Source of the DNA: Chryseobacterium sp.
Lineage (GTDB): Bacteria > Bacteroidota > Bacteroidia > Flavobacteriales > Weeksellaceae
DNA length: 64,000 nucleotides
Direction: 5' to 3'
Assembly: GCA_027492795.1 (NCBI GenBank)
Contig: JAPUEB010000007.1
Coordinates: 1-64,000, forward strand
Part shown: piece by piece, positions 61,197 through 64,000 of the stretch
Layout of the letters: every line of letters begins with the position of its first letter
Position numbering within the stretch: position 1 is the stretch's first letter
Translations under genes and position numbers: made by a program
The notes under the pieces: generated by a model
Database searches by the model: none
Told to the model about the DNA's origin: nothing
What the model saw: the letters and a program-made list of their open reading frames with translations, nothing else

Positions 61197-62000
61197 TCAT
61201 TCGATTTCCTGATGTTTCAAAATCTCTTCATCTTTTACAGTGTATGGAATGCTGTTCAAAATATACTCCATCGCTTCTGTTCTGGCCTTTCCTTTTTTGT
61301 TGGCTTTCAAAATCTTCCACGGAGCGTAATCCGTATTGGTTTTATCGAACATTTTTTCTTTGTAACGCGTGTAAGTATCCCACAATTCCAAGGCTTTTTT
61401 GTCCACATCGCTGAATTTCCATTTTTTTAAAGGATCGTTGATGATTTCTGCAAAACGTTTTTCCTGTTCGTCTTTTGAAATAGAAAAATACAGTTTCACC
61501 AAATAAGTTCCGGAAGTGATGATCATTTTTTCAAATTCGTTCACCTGATCCATAAACATTTTATATTGTTCTTCGGTACAGAAACCGTTTACAGGCTCCA
61601 CAACCGCTCTGTTGTACCAGCTTCTGTCGAAAAATACAATTTCTCCCGCTTTAGGAAGTTGATGAATATAGCGCTGAAAATACCATTGTCCCTGCTCCAC
61701 TTCATCGGGTTTTGGCAGCGCGACAACGCGGTGTTGACGAGGGTTCAAATTTTCTGTAATTCTTCGGATTGCGCCACCTTTTCCGGCAGCATCGCGACCT
61801 TCAAAAATAATTACGACTCTTTTTTGGTGTTCTACCACCCAATTCAGAAGTTTTATCAGTTCTTCCTGAAGTTTTTCGAGACGTTTTTCATATCGTAGAA
61901 AACGCTGCGCTTTTTCGGCATCCAAGGTTTCGTTTTGCAGAAGGGCATAAATTCCCTTTTTCGTGTTCAGTATATTGAATTGTTCTTGTGTAAGTTCCAT
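61197..62000 (-). CDS. ppk2: PPK2-family polyphosphate kinase, 267 aa
   Basis: Single PPK2 domain. Walker A is in IIFEGRDAAGKGGAIRRI, the lid ARG motif region in NPRQHRVVALPKPDEVEQGQWYFQRYIHQL in outline, and Walker B in IVFFDRSWYNRAVVEPV. The enzyme moves phosphate between polyphosphate and nucleotides (which nucleotide cannot be told from sequence alone). It lies 111 bp downstream of a second, related PPK2 gene. Its start is preceded by a 10-bp phased array. Confidence 0.93.
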   Translation of the reverse strand: MELTQEQFNILNTKKGIYALLQNETLDAEKAQRFLRYEKRLEKLQEELIKLLNWVVEHQKRVVIIFEGRDAAGKGGAIRRITENLNPRQHRVVALPKPDEVEQGQWYFQRYIHQLPKAGEIVFFDRSWYNRAVVEPVNGFCTEEQYKMFMDQVNEFEKMIITSGTYLVKLYFSISKDEQEKRFAEIINDPLKKWKFSDVDKKALELWDTYTRYKEKMFDKTNTDYAPWKILKANKKGKARTEAMEYILNSIPYTVKDEEILKHQEIE

Positions 62001-62007
62001 CTTTTTT

Positions 62008-62055
62008 GTTTGAATTTGTTTGAAATTGTTTAGGGGTTTGAAGTCGTTTAAAAAT
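62008..62055 (-). repeat. 10-bp phased array before a ppk2 start
   Basis: Units GTTTGAATTT, GTTTGAAATT, a short 8-base unit, GTTTGAAGTC, GTTTAAAAAT, starting 8 nt before the ATG. Confidence 0.75.
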
Positions 62056-62082
62056 CTAAAATTGTCTACAAAACTAAATTTT

Positions 62083-62117
62083 CTTCGGACTTCGGACTTC
62101 TGTCTTCAGACTTACAA
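62083..62117 (-). repeat. 7-bp array starting at a ppk2 stop
   Basis: In gene sense TTGTAAG, TCTGAAG, ACAGAAG, TCCGAAG, TCCGAAG; the first unit holds the TAA stop of the upstream ppk2 gene. Confidence 0.82.
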
Positions 62118-62966
62118 ATCAATCTGTTTTACCATTCTGAAATATCTCTGAACCACGTTTGGATCGGGATTCAGATTTACCGTTGCATTTTCTTTTCCTG
62201 TATAATTGAAAAGCGATAAAACGTAGCGAATTGCTTCCAAACGAGCCTGTATCTTGTTGTCGGATTTTACAATTACCCAAGGCGAAAAAGCGTTGTGCGT
62301 TCTGCTGAACATTTGGTCTTTATAAAACGTAAAAGTGTCCCAAAGTTCCTGACCTTTTTCGTCCACCGGAGAATATTTCCACATTTTCAGCGGGTTTTTC
62401 AAACGACGGTTAAAACGGTAAAGCTGCTGTTCCTTATTTACAGAAAACCAAAATTTAATGATGGTAGTTCCTGCCTCGTAAAGCATATGCTCAAACTCGG
62501 GAACCTGAACCATGAAACTCTCATACTGTTCCGGTGTGCAAAATCCCATAACAGGCTCTACAACAGCTCTATTATACCAACTTCTGTCGAAAAAAACAAT
62601 TTCTCCCTGATTGGGAAGTTCCTTCACATAACGGCGGAAATACCATTGTCCGCGTTCTACATCAGTCGGCTTGTTCAGCGCCACCAAACGCATTGCACGT
62701 GGATTCAGGTGTTCCGAAAATCTTTTGATGGTTCCTCCTTTTCCGGAAGCGTCGCGACCTTCAAAAATTATTGCAATTTTTTTGTTATTTTCCTGCACCC
62801 AATTTTGAAAATTTACCAGTTCGCCCTGAAGCTGTTTCAGTTCTTCTTCGTATTGGTATTTATCCAAAACCTGCGAATATTCGGGTTTTTCGTCGCGATA
62901 AGTTTGTAGAAAGCTTAATAGGTCGCCTTTGGACTGAAATTTTGAGAAAGTTTTTAAATCTGCCAT
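62112..62966 (-). CDS. ppk2: PPK2-family polyphosphate kinase, 284 aa
   Basis: Walker A in IIFEGRDASGKGGTIKRF, conserved LNPRAMRLVALNKPTDVERGQWYFRRYVKELP in outline, Walker B in IVFFDRSWYNRAVVEPVMGF. Clearly paralogous to the next gene, with which it shares the same domain order. Two linked PPK2 genes could provide kinases with different nucleotide preference. It is the first gene of the pair; its 3' end runs into a heptamer array. Confidence 0.93.
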   Translation of the reverse strand: MADLKTFSKFQSKGDLLSFLQTYRDEKPEYSQVLDKYQYEEELKQLQGELVNFQNWVQENNKKIAIIFEGRDASGKGGTIKRFSEHLNPRAMRLVALNKPTDVERGQWYFRRYVKELPNQGEIVFFDRSWYNRAVVEPVMGFCTPEQYESFMVQVPEFEHMLYEAGTTIIKFWFSVNKEQQLYRFNRRLKNPLKMWKYSPVDEKGQELWDTFTFYKDQMFSRTHNAFSPWVIVKSDNKIQARLEAIRYVLSLFNYTGKENATVNLNPDPNVVQRYFRMVKQIDL

Positions 62967-63070
62967 ATCTTTTTAAGTGTTTTTCTTGAATTACTTTATA
63001 AAGTTAGCAAGATTTTGCGAAAATTTTTAGACTGAAAATATGATTTTTCGCATTAAAATTTGGAAAAAGA

Positions 63071-63094
63071 AAAAGTCCTTGTGATAAGGACTTT
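63071..63094. terminator. Hairpin, possible terminator
   Basis: AAAAGTCCTT, loop of five, AAGGACTTT, T-rich on the right. It could serve a plus-strand transcript or be a repeat remnant. Confidence 0.6.
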
Positions 63095-63108
63095 ACTTTT
63101 ATTTTTTA

Positions 63109-63215
63109 AACCACAGAAGGCACAAAAGATTTTGGTTAAAATAGGTGGAACTGATTGCGTTTGAGTAGTTCAAAAAGACTTCTAATAATATTTAATGACT
63201 ACTTAAGATTTCTCC
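63109..63215. repeat. CACAAAAGT-type repeat, half copy E
   Basis: AACCACAGAAGGCACAAAAG is the left arm; the right arm is missing. Confidence 0.6.
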
Positions 63216-63249
63216 AAATTTCATTATAACATAATGAAAATCAATTTCT

Positions 63250-63348
63250 TTCCCCAACCCTAAAGGGAGGAAATTGATTTTCTTCGCTCCCTTTTTTATA
63301 CTGAGCTTGTCGAAGTAAGGGTTGGGAAAAACGAAGAAAATTAATTTC
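63250..63348. repeat. CCCTAAAGGG-type repeat, copy 2 with nested insertion
   Basis: TTCCCCAACCCTAAAGGGAGG and AATTGATTTTC match copy 1. The right arm (AGGGTTGGG) is separated by ACTGAGCTTGTCGAAGT, itself a sequence often dispersed in bacterial genomes. Confidence 0.7.
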
Positions 63349-63449
63349 CGATTAGATAATACATTGTGCAATCATTTTATTTTTACAATCCAAAAATTGA
63401 TTGAATAAAATTTCAACAAAAATTCATTCGTGCATTAGTGGCAAAGAAA

Positions 63450-63836
63450 TCAATTACACAAAACCTCCGCCAATAAATTGAATTTTGGGATTTCAATTTC
63501 TAAAGTTTCTTCGGTATCAGAATTTTTTAGCAAATATTTTCCGCTCATATTTCCTACTCCGGAACGAAGCATTACATTGGAAAAATAAGTAAAAACCTGC
63601 CCTGGAAGAATATCTGGAGTTAAGCCGATAACGCCGTCGCCGGAAACTTCTGTAAATCCGAAGCCTACATCGTAAATAAGCCATTTGCGCTTCAATAATT
63701 TTACAGGTTCATTGCCCAAATTTTCGATGGAAATGTAATATTTAAAAACAAAACGGTTGTCGGATGGAAAACTGTTTTTGATATCGTATTCCGGAACAAC
63801 CGAAACTTTGATGGAATGTGTAGTTTTGGAAAACAT
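63450..63836 (-). CDS. apaG: ApaG domain protein
   Basis: 128 aa, one immunoglobulin-like ApaG domain: NRFVFKYYISIENLGNEPVKLLKRKWLIYDVGFGFTEVSGDGVIGLTPDILPGQVFTYFSNVMLRSGVGNMSGKYLL in outline, of which WLIYD, GVIGLTPDILPGQ and MSGKY are the family marks. ApaG is linked to cobalt and magnesium tolerance in enteric bacteria and found as a domain in eukaryotic F-box proteins; biochemical role unclear. Single gene. Confidence 0.92.
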   Translation of the reverse strand: MFSKTTHSIKVSVVPEYDIKNSFPSDNRFVFKYYISIENLGNEPVKLLKRKWLIYDVGFGFTEVSGDGVIGLTPDILPGQVFTYFSNVMLRSGVGNMSGKYLLKNSDTEETLEIEIPKFNLLAEVLCN

Positions 63837-63942
63837 CGCTTTATGTTTTTGTGGTTATTTTTACTATTACAAAATCCTCGCCTTTTTTTGAAATTTTAAG
63901 AGAAAATCACAAAATTTCGTAAAATATAATTTTTATAATACA

Positions 63943-63970
63943 AAAAATCCTGCCGATTGACAGGATTTTT
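63943..63970 (-). terminator. Terminator of the gene beyond the edge
   Basis: AAAAATCCTG, 8-base loop, CAGGATTTTT: a strong hairpin with T-run on both strands, 12 bases after the stop of the partial minus-strand gene. Confidence 0.75.
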
Positions 63971-63981
63971 ATTAATTTATG

Positions 63982-64000
63982 TTAAAGTTCAAGTGCCTTT
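63982..64000 (-). CDS. Partial gene, C-terminal residues only
   Basis: On the minus strand the last codons read KALEL followed by TAA, directly upstream of a strong terminator. The rest lies outside the window, so the product cannot be named. Confidence 0.35.

Larger units (their letters stand above)
62967..63449. other. 483-bp gap of repeats between apaG and ppk2
   Basis: From left: a hairpin (63071-63094), half copy E of the CACAAAAGT repeat, the CCCTAAAGGG repeat copy 2 with a nested insertion, and A+T-rich sequence up to the apaG stop. No gene seen. Confidence 0.6.

Noticed and set aside
1-64000. rRNA, tRNA, integrase or prophage genes
   Set aside because: I scanned both strands by eye for CCA-less tRNA arms, rRNA blocks and phage/integrase motifs and found none. 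A tRNA search program would be needed for certainty.

Overview
The window looks like a chromosomal segment of a Bacteroidota bacterium of class Flavobacteriia, most likely family Weeksellaceae (Chryseobacterium group). The evidence is low G+C, many secreted proteins with MKK...FAQ-type signal peptides, TonB-dependent receptors, a SusC/SusD pair, DUF4286, promoters of the TTG-N19-TANNTTTG type and little sign of Shine-Dalgarno sequences. No rRNA, tRNA or CRISPR array was found.

Layout. 0-5.3 kb: an HD hydrolase, a 55-aa membrane peptide, kdsA, then a secreted protein with a TonB-dependent receptor. 5.9-9 kb: a lipoprotein, a Nudix-type regulator, a threonine aldolase-like enzyme and a DtxR-family regulator. 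9-15.7 kb: a TPR protein, gyrA, DUF4286, a lipoprotein, a GNAT acetyltransferase and DUF421. 15.7-19.8 kb: a very A+T-rich 1350-aa NACHT NTPase, the clearest candidate for a defence or conflict gene. 19.9-28.2 kb: uvrA, an M28 peptidase, a hemerythrin-like protein, a DEAD-box helicase and a patatin. 28.4-30.6 kb: a second TonB receptor. 30.6-38.3 kb: a minus-strand purine block in transcription order purM, purN, purH, purD, guaA. Every gap in this block holds a different repeat family, and one holds a DUF559 nuclease cassette. 38.4-41.9 kb: a possible small transcript, DUF808, an FMN reductase, a pirin and DUF488. 42-54.8 kb: a starch/maltodextrin locus with SusC, SusD, SusE-like, GH97, GH13 and an MFS sugar transporter, interrupted by a transposase-like gene bounded by palindromes. 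55-64 kb: metG, a Mpo1-like protein, DUF4349, an RsmI-like methyltransferase, a low-molecular-weight phosphatase, two PPK2 kinases, apaG and the tail of one more gene.

How genes work together. SusC/D/E would bind and import maltodextrins. GH13 and GH97 would cut them to glucose, and the MFS carrier would move glucose or maltose across the inner membrane. PurM-N-H-D and GuaA cover the middle of IMP synthesis and the last step to GMP.

Most unusual signals are non-coding. (1) Short tandem arrays with exact 7-, 8- or 10-bp period lie either 8-13 nt before start codons (guaA, pirin, MFS, GNAT, purM, ppk2) or begin at stop codons (DUF421, metG, ppk2, guaA). (2) Two protein-coding cassettes are bounded by palindromes: a DUF559 PD-(D/E)XK-like protein, whose right repeat supplies the purN stop codon, and a RAYT-like protein that has lost its HUH histidines. 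(3) At least six families of long imperfect inverted repeats occur, most of them in two or more copies. (4) A GC-rich structured-RNA candidate lies at about 32.8 kb.
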